DNA of 64,000 nt from Streptomyces coeruleorubidus (GCF_008705135.1 NZ_CP023694.1:7291001-7355000), one strand, 5' to 3'. Positions 44,117 to 52,913 are shown, numbered from the stretch's first letter. Numbers and translations: made by a program. Notes: generated from the letters alone by a model not told the origin.

Positions 44117-45013
44117 TCAGCTCTTCACCAGCAGACCGCGGTTGCGCAGCACCCACCGCTCCAGCGGGCTGAAGATGAGCAGGTCGATGGCGATGCCGAC
44201 GACGAGGATGAGGAGGATCGCTTCGAAGACCATGGCCATGTCGCTGGCGTTGCGGCCGTTCTCCAGGAGCTGGCCGAGGCCGACGCCGAGGTCGGGGAAG
44301 GAGGCGATGATCTCGGCGGCCATCAGGGAGCGCCAGGAGAAGGCCCAGCCCTGCTTCAGGCCGGCGACGTAGCCGGGCAGGGCGGCCGGGAGGACGATGT
44401 GCCAGGTGTGCTTCAGGCCGGTCGCGCCGAGGGTGCGGCCCGCGCGGAGGAACAGCGGCGACACCTGGTCGACGCCCGAGACGAGGCCGTTGGCGATCGA
44501 GGGGACCGCGCCGAGCAGGATCACCGCGTACATCATCGAGTTGTTCAGGCCCAGCCAGATGACCGCCGGGGGCACCCAGGCGACCGACGGCAGGGACTGC
44601 AGGCCGGACAGGATCGGGCCGAGGGCCGCGCGGACGAACTTCACGCGGGCCACGAGCAGGCCCAGGGGGGTGCCGATGATCAGGGCGAAGCAGAAGCCGA
44701 GCAGGCCGCGCGAGACGCTGGTCCAGATGTAGCCGAGCAGTTCGCCCTGGAGCCACGCGGTGTGGACGACGTCCCACACCGCCGACGGCGCGGGCAGCTT
44801 GGTGGGGTCGTCGACGACCTTGAAGGAGACCAGGGCCTGCCAGACCGCCAGGACGAGGGCGACGGCGATGACGGGCGGCAGGATCTTCTCCACGAAGGTC
44901 TGCCGGAACGGCTTGCGGCTGGTCTGCACCGTCTCCAGCGCGTCCAGGCCGGCTTCCAGTCCGGCGAGATCGCTGCCGTCCTTGGCGACGGTCGTCGAAT
45001 CAGTGCTGGCCAT
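44117..45013 (-). CDS. ssuC: ABC transporter permease, sulfonate/taurine type
   Basis: Membrane subunit of 298 residues with about six helices; the first is near ILPPVIAVALVLAVWQALVS. The permease signature ARVKFVRAALGPILSGLQSL and the EAA-type GRTLGATGLKHTWHIVLPAA match the SsuC/TauC/NrtB class. ATG 45013 with GGGGAGA is chosen over GTG 45031. It overlaps the ATPase gene by 14 bases. Uptake of aliphatic sulfonates, taurine or sulfate esters is inferred from family and operon. Confidence 0.88.
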   Translation of the reverse strand: MASTDSTTVAKDGSDLAGLEAGLDALETVQTSRKPFRQTFVEKILPPVIAVALVLAVWQALVSFKVVDDPTKLPAPSAVWDVVHTAWLQGELLGYIWTSVSRGLLGFCFALIIGTPLGLLVARVKFVRAALGPILSGLQSLPSVAWVPPAVIWLGLNNSMMYAVILLGAVPSIANGLVSGVDQVSPLFLRAGRTLGATGLKHTWHIVLPAALPGYVAGLKQGWAFSWRSLMAAEIIASFPDLGVGLGQLLENGRNASDMAMVFEAILLILVVGIAIDLLIFSPLERWVLRNRGLLVKS

Positions 45014-45797
45014 GACGGCGGATCTCCCCACGCAGTTCTTCGGTGATCTCGACGGACAGCTCCGCCACCGCGGTGTCCTCGATGCGGCGCGGGTGCTCGA
45101 TGTCCACGGTCCACTCGCGGGCGATGCGGCCCGGGCGGGAGGACAGCAGCACCACGCGCTGGGCGAGGCGGACGGCCTCGCGCACGTTGTGCGTGACGAA
45201 CAGGACGGACACCTGCGTCTCGCGCCAGATGCGGGTCAGCTCGTCGTGCAGCACATCGCGGGTGATGGCGTCCAGCGCGGCGAACGGCTCGTCCATCAGC
45301 AGGAGCTTGCTCTCCTGGGCGAGCGCGCGGGCCAGCGCGACGCGCTGGCGCATACCGCCGGACAGTTCGTGCACCCGCTTGCGGTGGGCGCCCTTGAGCC
45401 GGACGAGTTCGAGCAGCTCCTCGGCCCGCTCCCGGCGCTCCGTCTTCGGCACGCCCCTGAGCCTCAGGGCGAGTTCGATGTTCTTGCCCGCGGTCAGCCA
45501 GGGGAACAGTGCGTGCTCCTGGAACATCAGCGCGGGGCGGCCGTCGGTGGTGATGTCGCCGGCCGAGGGCCGGTCCAGCCCGGCGACCAGGTTGAGCAGG
45601 GTGGACTTGCCGCAGCCCGAGGCCCCCAGGAGGGTGACGAACTCGCCGGGGGCGACATCGAGAGTGATGTCGTCCAGGACGAGCTGCTGTCCGGCGGGGC
45701 CCGGGAACGACTTCGAGACATGGGCGATCCGGGCGGCGTGGGTGGCCGTCTCGGTGCCGTCGGCGGCCTTGGCGAGGGTCGTGGCCATGGTCGTCAC
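45000..45797 (-). CDS. ssuB: ABC transporter ATP-binding protein, sulfonate/taurine type
   Basis: Nucleotide-binding subunit of 265 residues: Walker A GASGCGKST, Q-loop MFQEHALFPWLT, signature LSGGMRQRVALARAL, Walker B LLLMDEPFAALD and switch His in FVTHNVREA. It is of the SsuB/TauB/NrtD subgroup. GGAGGT before the ATG. Between the binding-protein gene and the permease gene. Confidence 0.92.
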   Translation of the reverse strand: MTTMATTLAKAADGTETATHAARIAHVSKSFPGPAGQQLVLDDITLDVAPGEFVTLLGASGCGKSTLLNLVAGLDRPSAGDITTDGRPALMFQEHALFPWLTAGKNIELALRLRGVPKTERRERAEELLELVRLKGAHRKRVHELSGGMRQRVALARALAQESKLLLMDEPFAALDAITRDVLHDELTRIWRETQVSVLFVTHNVREAVRLAQRVVLLSSRPGRIAREWTVDIEHPRRIEDTAVAELSVEITEELRGEIRRHGQH

Positions 45798-45824
45798 CTC
45801 CTGGGAACGGGGCGGGATGCGGGC

Positions 45825-46928
45825 TTACTTGACGCCGAGGCCGGCGTCGTCGACCGTGGGCTCGCCCTCGGCCTTGAGGACCTTGTTCAGCGGCGCGAGG
45901 TCGTAGATGCCGTTCAGGTTCGGCTTCTCCAGCAGCCCGGCCTTCACGGCGTGCTCGGCCTCGGTGTTGAGGGTGGAGGCCAGCGGGTCGTCGGTGAACT
46001 GGATCGACTTCCACGCCGGGTCCAGCACCTCGGCGGGCAGCGCCTTGCCGGAATCCTGCTCCAGCTGCTCGTTCGCCGCCTTCTTCGCCGCGTCCGGATT
46101 GGCCTTGATCCACTTGTTGGTCTCGACCGAGCCCTTGAGCACGGCCTCCACAACCTTCGGGTACTTCTTCAGAAACTCCTGCCGCACGATGATGTTCGTG
46201 ATCACGAACTTCTTGTCCGGCCACAGAGTCGCCTCGTCGAGGAGGACCTTGCCCCCCTCGGCGACCAGCTTCGACGCGGTCGGCTCCGGCACCCAGGCGC
46301 CGTCGACCGACCCGGCCTTGAAGGCGTCCGGGGTGACCTTGTTGTCACTGCGGACGACCGTGACGTCGCCCTTGCCGCTCTCGGCGTCGACCTTCCAGCC
46401 CTGCTCCGCGGCCCAGTTCAGGAACGCCACGTCCTGGGTGTTGCCGTGCTGCGGGGTGGCGATCTTCTTGCCCTTGACGTCCTTCAGGGACTTGATCTTC
46501 TCCGGGTTGACGACGAGCTTCACACCGCCGGACGCCGAACCGCCGATGATGCGCAGGTTCTTCCCGTTCGCCTTGGTGTAGCCGTTGATCGCCGGGGACG
46601 GGCCGATCCAGCCGATGTCGATGGAGCCGGAGTTCAACGCCTCGATCTCGGAGGGGCCCGCGTTGAAGGTCGCGTACTCCGCCTCGGTGGCGCCCAGCGC
46701 CTTCTGGAAGATGCCCTGCTCACGGCCGACGAGCGCGGTGCCGTGGGTCAGATTGCCGAAGTAACCGATCTTGACGGTGTCGAGACCCTCGATCTTCTTC
46801 GCCCCGGCGGCGACCTTGGCGGCCCCGTCGTCCTTGGCCTGGGAGCCGTAGCCGCAGGCGGCCAGCGTGAGCAGGGGCAGTGCGGCCAGCACCGCGAAGG
46901 ATCGGCGCAGAACGGATGATGCAGGCAC
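45825..46928 (-). CDS. ssuA: Sulfonate-type ABC transporter substrate-binding lipoprotein
   Basis: Binding protein of 367 residues, anchored via the lipobox TLAAC (Cys25 from GTG 46928; GAGGAAA is eight bases upstream). NMT1/SsuA features include VKIGYFGNLTHGTALVGREQ, IDIGWIGPSPAINGY, GKKIATPQHGNTQDVAFLNW and GAWVPEPTASKLV. The ligand may be an alkanesulfonate, taurine or sulfate ester. It lies 216 bases behind cysN, with a short open frame in between, so it may have its own control point. Confidence 0.9.
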   Translation of the reverse strand: MPASSVLRRSFAVLAALPLLTLAACGYGSQAKDDGAAKVAAGAKKIEGLDTVKIGYFGNLTHGTALVGREQGIFQKALGATEAEYATFNAGPSEIEALNSGSIDIGWIGPSPAINGYTKANGKNLRIIGGSASGGVKLVVNPEKIKSLKDVKGKKIATPQHGNTQDVAFLNWAAEQGWKVDAESGKGDVTVVRSDNKVTPDAFKAGSVDGAWVPEPTASKLVAEGGKVLLDEATLWPDKKFVITNIIVRQEFLKKYPKVVEAVLKGSVETNKWIKANPDAAKKAANEQLEQDSGKALPAEVLDPAWKSIQFTDDPLASTLNTEAEHAVKAGLLEKPNLNGIYDLAPLNKVLKAEGEPTVDDAGLGVK

Positions 46929-46967
46929 GGGAGGGTTTCCTCTCGGAGGCCCGGCGGTCACGGTCTC

Positions 46968-47051
46968 TCAGGTCGTGGCCGGGAGGTCGGCAGGTCTACG
47001 GCGGTGGGGGGTGAGGGCGCGCGAGCGGTGCGCGTACGTCAGCGCACACAT
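46968..47051 (-). CDS. Possible short leader ORF before ssuA
   Basis: 27-codon frame from ATG 47051 (GGAG seven bases upstream) to TGA 46968. It reads MCALTYAHRSRALTPHRRRP and then ADLPATT. It is in the expected place for a sulfur-regulated leader, and LTPHRRR recalls the RRHVDL core of the sir leader, but the core is not intact and the only cysteine is residue 2. The DNA around CACCGCCGTAGACCTGCC would restore the RHVDL phrase with a two-base change, so it may be a decayed leader. Weak call. Confidence 0.3.
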   Translation of the reverse strand: MCALTYAHRSRALTPHRRRPADLPATT

Positions 47052-47144
47052 CGCGCGACTCCGCCCTGCCCGCTGCCGAGATCACCGCTGCCGACGCGGC
47101 CGCCCTCCTTCGCGAACATGGAGTAGAAGTCGGGGGAGTTCATG

Positions 47145-48479
47145 TCAGAAGTCCCACCCGTCGTCCTCGGACTGGTCCTTCACCGGATCGGGGGCGGCGA
47201 AGGACTCGCCGACCATGCCCGCGGTCAGCGTCGTGCCGTCGTTGGGGTCGATCAGGATGAACGAGCCGGTGCGCCGCGAGTCCGCGTAGGAGTCGACCGG
47301 CAGCGGCTCGGCGGTACGGATCTTCACCCGGCCGATGTCGTTGGCGACGAGCTGTCCCGGGTGCGGGTGCAGGGACAGGTCGTCGAGCGTGAGACGGGAC
47401 GGGATGTCCTTCACGATCGCCTTGACCGTGCGGGTGCCGTGCTTCAGCAGGACCCGGTGGCCGAGGGTCAGCGGGGCGTCGGCGACGTGGCAGACGGTGG
47501 CCTCGATGTCCTGCGTGGTCGGGGGCGCGTCCTTGGACGGCACGATCAGGTCGCCGCGCGAGATGTCGATGTCGTCCTCCAGCAGGAGGGTCACCGACTG
47601 CGTCGTCCAGGCCACGTCGACCGGCTCGCCCAGCAGGTCGATGCCGGAGATCTTCGAGCTGCGGCCCGACGGCAGCACGGTGACGGCCTCGCCCACGTGG
47701 AAGGAACCGGCCGCGATCTGCCCGGCGTAACCCCGGTAGTCGGGGTGGTCGGCGCTCTGCGGCCGGATCACGTACTGCACGGGCAGCCGGGCGTGGCAGT
47801 GGCTCAGGTCGTGCGCGACCGGGACCGTCTCCAGGTGCTCCAGCACGGTCGGGCCGCCGTACCAGTCCATGTTCGCGGAAGGCTCCACCACGTTGTCGCC
47901 GACGAGCGCGGAGATCGGGATCGCGGTGACCTCGGGGACGCCCAGCTCGGTCGCGTACGCCGTGAACTCCTCGGCGATCGCCGCGAACACCTTCTCGTCG
48001 TAGCCGACGAGGTCCATCTTGTTCACCGCCAGGACCGCGTGGGGGACACGCAGCAGGGCGGCGATCGCGGCGTGCCGGCGGGTCTGCTCGACCACCCCGT
48101 TGCGGGCGTCGACCAGGATGACCGTCAGCTCGGCCGTCGAGGCTCCGGTGACCATGTTGCGGGTGTACTGCACGTGGCCGGGGGTGTCGGCGAGGATGAA
48201 CCGGCGCCGGGGCGTGGCGAAGTAGCGGTACGCCACGTCGATGGTGATGCCCTGCTCCCGCTCGGCCCGCAGACCGTCCGTCAGCAGCGCGAGGTCCGGC
48301 GCCTCCTGGCCCCGGCTGGCGGAGACGCGCTCCACGGCTTCCAGCTGGTCGGTGAGGACCGACTTGGAGTCGTGCAGCAGCCGCCCGACGAGGGTGGACT
48401 TGCCGTCGTCGACGGAACCGGCGGTGGCGAACCGCAGCAGCGTGGTGGCCGAGAGTTCCTCGGTCGTGATCGTGCTCAT
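47145..48479 (-). CDS. cysN: Sulfate adenylyltransferase subunit 1 (GTPase)
   Basis: GTP-hydrolysing subunit of 444 residues that drives ATP sulfurylase with CysD. EF-Tu-like motifs: P-loop GSVDDGKSTL, switch II DTPGHVQYTRN, NKMDLVGYD and the SALVGDNV G5 loop, followed by two beta-barrel domains. It lacks a fused APS kinase, consistent with the separate cysC. ATG 48479 is two bases after the cysD stop. Confidence 0.95.
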   Translation of the reverse strand: MSTITTEELSATTLLRFATAGSVDDGKSTLVGRLLHDSKSVLTDQLEAVERVSASRGQEAPDLALLTDGLRAEREQGITIDVAYRYFATPRRRFILADTPGHVQYTRNMVTGASTAELTVILVDARNGVVEQTRRHAAIAALLRVPHAVLAVNKMDLVGYDEKVFAAIAEEFTAYATELGVPEVTAIPISALVGDNVVEPSANMDWYGGPTVLEHLETVPVAHDLSHCHARLPVQYVIRPQSADHPDYRGYAGQIAAGSFHVGEAVTVLPSGRSSKISGIDLLGEPVDVAWTTQSVTLLLEDDIDISRGDLIVPSKDAPPTTQDIEATVCHVADAPLTLGHRVLLKHGTRTVKAIVKDIPSRLTLDDLSLHPHPGQLVANDIGRVKIRTAEPLPVDSYADSRRTGSFILIDPNDGTTLTAGMVGESFAAPDPVKDQSEDDGWDF

Positions 48480-48481
48480 CT

Positions 48482-49417
48482 CTAGAAGTACCCCTCGCGC
48501 TTGCGGTCTTCCATCGCGGCCTCGGACATCTTGTCGTCGGCGCGGGTGGCGCCGCGCTCGGTCAGCCGGGAAGCGGCGATCTCCACGATCACCTTCTCGA
48601 TCGTGTCGGCCTCGGAGTCGACGGCGCCGGTGCACGACATGTCACCGACCGTGCGGTAGCGCACCAGGCGCTTCTCCACGGTCTCGCCGTCCTTCGGTCC
48701 GCCCCAGTCACCGGCCGTCAGCCACATGCCGGCGCGCTGGAACACCTCACGCTCGTGCGCGTAGTAGATCTCCGGCAGCTCGATGCCCTCACGGGCGATG
48801 TACTGCCACACGTCCAGCTCGGTCCAGTTGGACAGCGGGAAGACGCGGACGTGCTCGCCCGGGGCGTGCCGGCCGTTGTAGAGGTTCCACAGCTCCGGGC
48901 GCTGCCGGCGCGGGTCCCACTGCGAGAACTCGTCCCGCAGGGAGAACACCCGCTCCTTGGCCCGGGCCTTCTCCTCGTCCCGGCGGCCGCCGCCGAAGAC
49001 GGCGTCGAAACGCTCCTGCTGGATCTTCTCCGTCAGCGGCACCGTCTGGAGCGGGTTGCGGGTTCCGTCCGGGCGCTCCTTGAGCACACCGCGGTCGATG
49101 TAGTCCTGCACCGAGGCGACGTGCAGCCGCAGTCCGTGCCGGGCCACCGTGCGGTCCCGGTAGTCGATGACCTCGGGGAAGTTGTGCCCGGTGTCCACGT
49201 GCAGCAGCGAGAACGGCACCGACGCCGGCCGGAAGGCCTTCAGCGCCAGATGCAGCATGACGATCGAGTCCTTGCCGCCGGAGAAGAGAATCACCGGCCG
49301 CTCGAACTCACCCGCCACCTCACGGAAGATGTGCACCGCCTCGGACTCGAGAGCGTCGAGGTGGGAGAGCGCGTACGGGCTGTCGGTCTCCTCGGAAACC
49401 GTCGCGGCGGTCGTCAT
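48482..49417 (-). CDS. cysD: Sulfate adenylyltransferase subunit 2
   Basis: Catalytic subunit of ATP sulfurylase, 311 residues, forming adenosine 5'-phosphosulfate from ATP and sulfate. The PP-loop is VILFSGGKDSIVMLHLA; LLHVDTGHNFPEVIDYRD, FDAVFGGGRRDEEKARAKER and PLSNWTELDVWQYI are CysD blocks; it ends in the usual KREGYF. ATG 49417 overlaps the cysC stop by four bases. Confidence 0.96.
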   Translation of the reverse strand: MTTAATVSEETDSPYALSHLDALESEAVHIFREVAGEFERPVILFSGGKDSIVMLHLALKAFRPASVPFSLLHVDTGHNFPEVIDYRDRTVARHGLRLHVASVQDYIDRGVLKERPDGTRNPLQTVPLTEKIQQERFDAVFGGGRRDEEKARAKERVFSLRDEFSQWDPRRQRPELWNLYNGRHAPGEHVRVFPLSNWTELDVWQYIAREGIELPEIYYAHEREVFQRAGMWLTAGDWGGPKDGETVEKRLVRYRTVGDMSCTGAVDSEADTIEKVIVEIAASRLTERGATRADDKMSEAAMEDRKREGYF

Positions 49418-49998
49418 GCCAGTCCCCTTTCGCTCAGCAGGGCGTACACGGACGCCGCGGACTCCTGCACGGTCTGGTTCTGCGACTCGATGCGCAGGTC
49501 GGGCGACTCGGGCGCCTCGTACGGGTCGTCGACTCCGGTGAGCCCCGTGAGCTCGCCCGCGGCCTGCTTGGCGTACAGGCCCTTCACGTCCCGCTCGCTG
49601 CACACCTCGACCGGGGTCGCCACGTGGATCTCCACGTACGCGGTGCCGTTCGCCTGGTGCCGCTTGCGCACCGCCTCGCGGCTGTCCTGGTACGGCGCGA
49701 TCACCGGGACGAGGGCGAGCACGCCGTTGCGGGCGAGCAGTTCGGCGACGAAGCCGATGCGCTGCACGTTGGTGTGCCGGTCCTCGCGGCTGAAGCCGAG
49801 GCCCGCCGAGAGGAACTCGCGGATCTCGTCGCCGTCGAGCACCTCGACGCGGTGGCCCTCGGCGCGGAGCCGGCCGGCCAGCTCGTGGGCGATGGTGGTC
49901 TTGCCGGCACTCGGCAGACCCGTGAGCCAGACGGTGGCTCCGGTCGTCACGTCGGTCTCCTGAATCGTCTGAGGAGTCTGAGTCTGAGGCGCGGTCAT
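49414..49998 (-). CDS. cysC: Adenylylsulfate kinase
   Basis: APS kinase of 194 residues making PAPS. P-loop GLPSAGKTT, the DGDEIREFLSAGLGFSREDR substrate loop, and VCSERDVKGLYAKQAAGE are typical. ATG 49998 overlaps the cysH stop (ATGA), which decides the start over an internal GTG near 49950. Because the CysH here has the APS-reductase cysteines, PAPS may serve sulfation instead of the main reductive route. Confidence 0.94.
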   Translation of the reverse strand: MTAPQTQTPQTIQETDVTTGATVWLTGLPSAGKTTIAHELAGRLRAEGHRVEVLDGDEIREFLSAGLGFSREDRHTNVQRIGFVAELLARNGVLALVPVIAPYQDSREAVRKRHQANGTAYVEIHVATPVEVCSERDVKGLYAKQAAGELTGLTGVDDPYEAPESPDLRIESQNQTVQESAASVYALLSERGLA

Positions 49999-50705
49999 CC
50001 GTGCAGCCCGCACTCGGTCTTGCTGCGGCCGGCCCAGCGGCCGGCGCGCGCGTCCTCGCCCTCCAGGACGCGGCGGGTGCAGGGGGCGCAGCCGACGGAG
50101 GCGTAGCCGTCCATCAGCAGCGGGTTCGTCAGGACGCCGTGTTCGGTGACGTAGGCGTCCACGTCGTCCTGGGTCCAGCGGGCGATCGGGGAGATCTTGA
50201 CCTTCTGGCGCTTGTCGTCCCAGCCGACCACCGGGGTGTTCGCCCGCGTCGGGGACTCGTCGCGGCGCAGACCGGTCGCCCAGGCCTGGTAGTCCTTCAG
50301 GCCTCGTTCCAGAGGCTCCACCTTGCGCATGGCGCAGCACAGGTCGGGGTTGCGGTCGTGCAGCTTCGGGCCGAACTCCGCGTCCTGCTCGGCGACCGTC
50401 TGGCGCGGCGTGAGCGTGATGACGTTGACGTCCATCACGGCGTCGACCGCGTCGCGGGTGCCGATCGTCTCCTCGAAGTGGTAGCCGGTGTCGAGGAAGA
50501 CGACGTCGACGCCGGGCATCGCGCGGGAGGCCAGGTGGGCGACGACCGCGTCCTCCATGGAGGACGTCACGCAGAAGCGCTTGCCGAACGTCTCGGCCGC
50601 CCACTGGAGGATCTCCAGCGCGGAGGCGTCCTCCAGGTCGCGGCCCGCCTGCTCGGCGAGGGCCTTGAGTTCCTCGGCCGTGCGCTGTTCCTGAACCGTG
50701 GTCAT
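49995..50705 (-). CDS. cysH: Adenylylsulfate (APS) reductase, iron-sulfur type
   Basis: Reductase of 236 residues converting APS (or PAPS) to sulfite with thioredoxin. The PP-loop-like region is RFCVTSSMEDAVVAHLA; cysteines for a [4Fe-4S] cluster are CC in DLCCAMRKVEPLERGL and CxxC in GCAPCTRRV. The C-terminal KTECGLHG holds the catalytic cysteine. The cluster cysteines indicate APS preference. The start at 50705 overlaps the zinc-ribbon gene by four bases. Confidence 0.94.
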   Translation of the reverse strand: MTTVQEQRTAEELKALAEQAGRDLEDASALEILQWAAETFGKRFCVTSSMEDAVVAHLASRAMPGVDVVFLDTGYHFEETIGTRDAVDAVMDVNVITLTPRQTVAEQDAEFGPKLHDRNPDLCCAMRKVEPLERGLKDYQAWATGLRRDESPTRANTPVVGWDDKRQKVKISPIARWTQDDVDAYVTEHGVLTNPLLMDGYASVGCAPCTRRVLEGEDARAGRWAGRSKTECGLHG

Positions 50706-50881
50706 ATCTTCGCCCCTCCGGTGTCGGATCGCTTCAGTCCCTGGGCCAGGAGCCCGAGGAACTTCAGCTGAAAGGCTCGGTTGCACGCCGCGCATTCCCA
50801 CGCGCCGTGGCCCTCCTCGTGCGGACGCAGGTCCTCGTCACCGCAGTAGGGGCAGTAGAAGGGGGCCGCACGTTCGCTCAC
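50702..50881 (-). CDS. Small zinc-ribbon protein in the sulfate assimilation operon
   Basis: 59-residue protein encoded between sir and cysH, sharing ATGA/GTGA overlaps with both, so it is translated with them. GTG 50881. It carries two CxxC knuckles, FYCPYCGDEDL and AWECAACNRAF, spaced for one zinc ribbon (or a rubredoxin-like iron site), and a short basic tail FLGLLAQGLKRSD. It is conserved at this place in Streptomyces as I recall. A role as electron carrier or assembly partner of sulfite reductase or CysH is inferred. Confidence 0.8.
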   Translation of the reverse strand: MSERAAPFYCPYCGDEDLRPHEEGHGAWECAACNRAFQLKFLGLLAQGLKRSDTGGAKI

Positions 50882-52575
50882 GACAGCGCCTCCTCGCTGG
50901 CCCGGGCCGCCCACGTGGCGAACCGCTCGCCGTCCTCGCGCTCCGCCTGGAACCGCTTCAGGACGCGCTCGACGTAGTCGGGCAGCTCTTCGGAGGTGAC
51001 CTTCAGGCCGCGCACCTTGCGGCCGAAGCCCGCCTCCAGGCCGAGCGCGCCGCCCAGGTGCACCTGGTAGCCCTCGACCTGCTCGCCCTTGTCGTTGACG
51101 ACGAGCTGGCCCTTGAGACCGATGTCCGCCACCTGGATACGGGCGCAGGCGTTCGGGCAGCCGTTGAGGTTGATGGTGATCGGCTCTTCGAAGTCCGGCA
51201 GACGCCGCTCCAGCTCGTCGATGAGCTGCGAGCCGCGCTGCTTGGTCTCGACGATGGCCAGCTTGCAGAACTCGATGCCGGTGCAGGCCATGGTGCCGCG
51301 CCGGAAGGAGGACGGCCGGGCGGTCAGGTCGAGCGCCTCCAGGCCCTCGACGAGCGAGTCGACCTTGTCCTGCTCGACGTCGAGGACGATCATCTTCTGC
51401 TCGACGGTGGTGCGCACCCGGCCCGAGCCGTGGGCCTCCGCGAGGTCGGCGATCTTCGTGAGCGTCGCGCCGTCGACGCGTCCCACGCGCGGGGCGAAGC
51501 CGACGTAGAAGCGGCCGTCCTTCTGCCGGTGCACGCCGATGTGGTCGCGCCACTGCTGGGACGGCTGCTCGGGGGCCGGGCCGTCGACCAGCTTGCGCTT
51601 CAGGTACTCGTCCTCCAGCACCTGCCGGAACTTCTCCGCGCCCCAGTCGGCGACGAGGAACTTCAGCCGGGCGCGGGTGCGCAGCCGGCGGTAGCCGTAG
51701 TCGCGGAAGATCGAGATGACGCCCTCGTAGACGTCCGGGACCTCGTCGATCGACACCCAGGTGCCCAGCCGCACGCCCAGCTTGGGGTTGGTGGACAGGC
51801 CGCCGCCGACCCACACGTCGAAGCCCGGGCCGTGCTCGGGGTGCACGACGCCGACGAACGCGACGTCGTTGATCTCGTGCACCACGTCCAGCACCGGCGA
51901 ACCCGAGATCGCGGTCTTGAACTTGCGGGGGAGGTTCGAGTACGCCGGGTTGTTCAGGACGCGGCGCTTCATCTCCTCCAGGGCCGGGGTGCCGTCGATG
52001 ATCTCGTCCTCGGCGATACCGGCGACGGGCGAGCCGATCATCACGCGCGGAGTGTCGCCGCAGGCGGTGACCGTGGACAGGCCGACGCCCTCCAGCCGGT
52101 TCCAGATCTCGGGCACGTCCTCGATCCGGATCCAGTGGTACTGCACGTTCTGCCGGTCGGTGATGTCGGCGGTGCCGCGGGCGAACTCCTGCGAGATCTC
52201 GCCGATGACCCTCAGCTGCCGGGTGGTCAGCGCCCCGCCGTCGATGCGGACGCGCAGCATGAAGTACTCGTCGTCCAGCTCCTCCGGCTCCAGGACCGCC
52301 GTCTTGCCGCCGTCGATCCCGGGACGGCGCTGGGTGTACAGGCCCCACCAGCGCATCCGGCCGCGCAGGTCGTTCGGGTCGATCGAGTCGAAGCCCCGCT
52401 TGGAGTAGATCGTCTCAATGCGTGTCCGCACATTGAGACCGTCGTCGTCCTTCTTGAACTGCTCGTTGCCGTTGAGCGGGGTGTGGTGCCCCGCGGCCCA
52501 CTGACCCTCACCGCGGTGACGGCTCACCTTGCGGCGGGGAGTCGCGGCGGCAGGCTTCTGCGGGGTGGCGGCCAT
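50878..52575 (-). CDS. sir: Ferredoxin-dependent sulfite reductase (siroheme, SirA type)
   Basis: 565-residue siroheme/[4Fe-4S] enzyme reducing sulfite to sulfide. Cluster ligands: GTMACTGIEFCKLAIVETK (Cys-x5-Cys) and NLNGCPNACARIQVADIGL (Cys-x3-Cys). Nitrite/sulfite reductase ferredoxin-like half domains are repeated (LRVIGEISQEFARGTADITD, then LTKIADLAEAHGSGRVRTTV). ATG 52575 follows a Lys/Arg-rich N-terminal region. Operon context selects sulfite over nitrite. It is the first enzyme gene behind the leader peptide. Confidence 0.95.
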   Translation of the reverse strand: MAATPQKPAAATPRRKVSRHRGEGQWAAGHHTPLNGNEQFKKDDDGLNVRTRIETIYSKRGFDSIDPNDLRGRMRWWGLYTQRRPGIDGGKTAVLEPEELDDEYFMLRVRIDGGALTTRQLRVIGEISQEFARGTADITDRQNVQYHWIRIEDVPEIWNRLEGVGLSTVTACGDTPRVMIGSPVAGIAEDEIIDGTPALEEMKRRVLNNPAYSNLPRKFKTAISGSPVLDVVHEINDVAFVGVVHPEHGPGFDVWVGGGLSTNPKLGVRLGTWVSIDEVPDVYEGVISIFRDYGYRRLRTRARLKFLVADWGAEKFRQVLEDEYLKRKLVDGPAPEQPSQQWRDHIGVHRQKDGRFYVGFAPRVGRVDGATLTKIADLAEAHGSGRVRTTVEQKMIVLDVEQDKVDSLVEGLEALDLTARPSSFRRGTMACTGIEFCKLAIVETKQRGSQLIDELERRLPDFEEPITINLNGCPNACARIQVADIGLKGQLVVNDKGEQVEGYQVHLGGALGLEAGFGRKVRGLKVTSEELPDYVERVLKRFQAEREDGERFATWAARASEEALS

Positions 52576-52703
52576 GGTTGATACGTCCTTCGGGACAGGC
52601 GTGAAAGCGGCTCTGACCTGCGCGTGCGGGCGCATGGGCATACGTGCGCGTCATTGCGCGGGAATGAGGCGAGAAAGGGGGGTGTCGGGCTGCGTGAGTG
52701 CTC

Positions 52704-52787
52704 TCAGCGCGCCGGACAGATGGCGCTGGACATGCGGCCGAGGTCGACGTGGCGTCGACTCACCAAGGCAATCCCAGTTCCAGGCAT
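52704..52787 (-). CDS. Cysteine-responsive leader peptide of the sulfur operon
   Basis: 27-codon frame, ATG 52787 to TGA 52704, 128 bases before sir. It reads MPGTGIALVSRRHVDLGRMS and then SAICPAR. SRRHVDLGRMSSAIC is the core of a leader peptide family found before sulfur genes in many actinobacteria. A single cysteine codon (TGT, residue 24) near the end, after the conserved core, would make ribosomes pause when cysteinyl-tRNA is scarce. No enzyme function is possible at this length. The downstream terminator/antiterminator pair was not resolved by eye. Confidence 0.82.
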   Translation of the reverse strand: MPGTGIALVSRRHVDLGRMSSAICPAR

Positions 52788-52913
52788 GACGGAAGCGTGT
52801 CACGGCGATCTGGACAGAGTCCAGCTTCGTCCAAGATTCGGACACTCCTGTCTCGAAATGCAAGACATGCGTGTCCTTGGTCACATCGGGCCGTCCCGAG
52901 GTGTCCGGCCAGG
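52788..52913 (-). promoter_or_regulatory. Promoter region of the sulfur operon
   Basis: On the minus strand TTGGAC could be a -35. Two short inverted repeats are visible: CTGGAC-AGA-GTCCAG at 52810-52824 and GTCC-AAGATTC-GGAC next to it (about 52836-52850). These may bind a sulfur regulator. Exact -10 not assigned. Confidence 0.45.
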
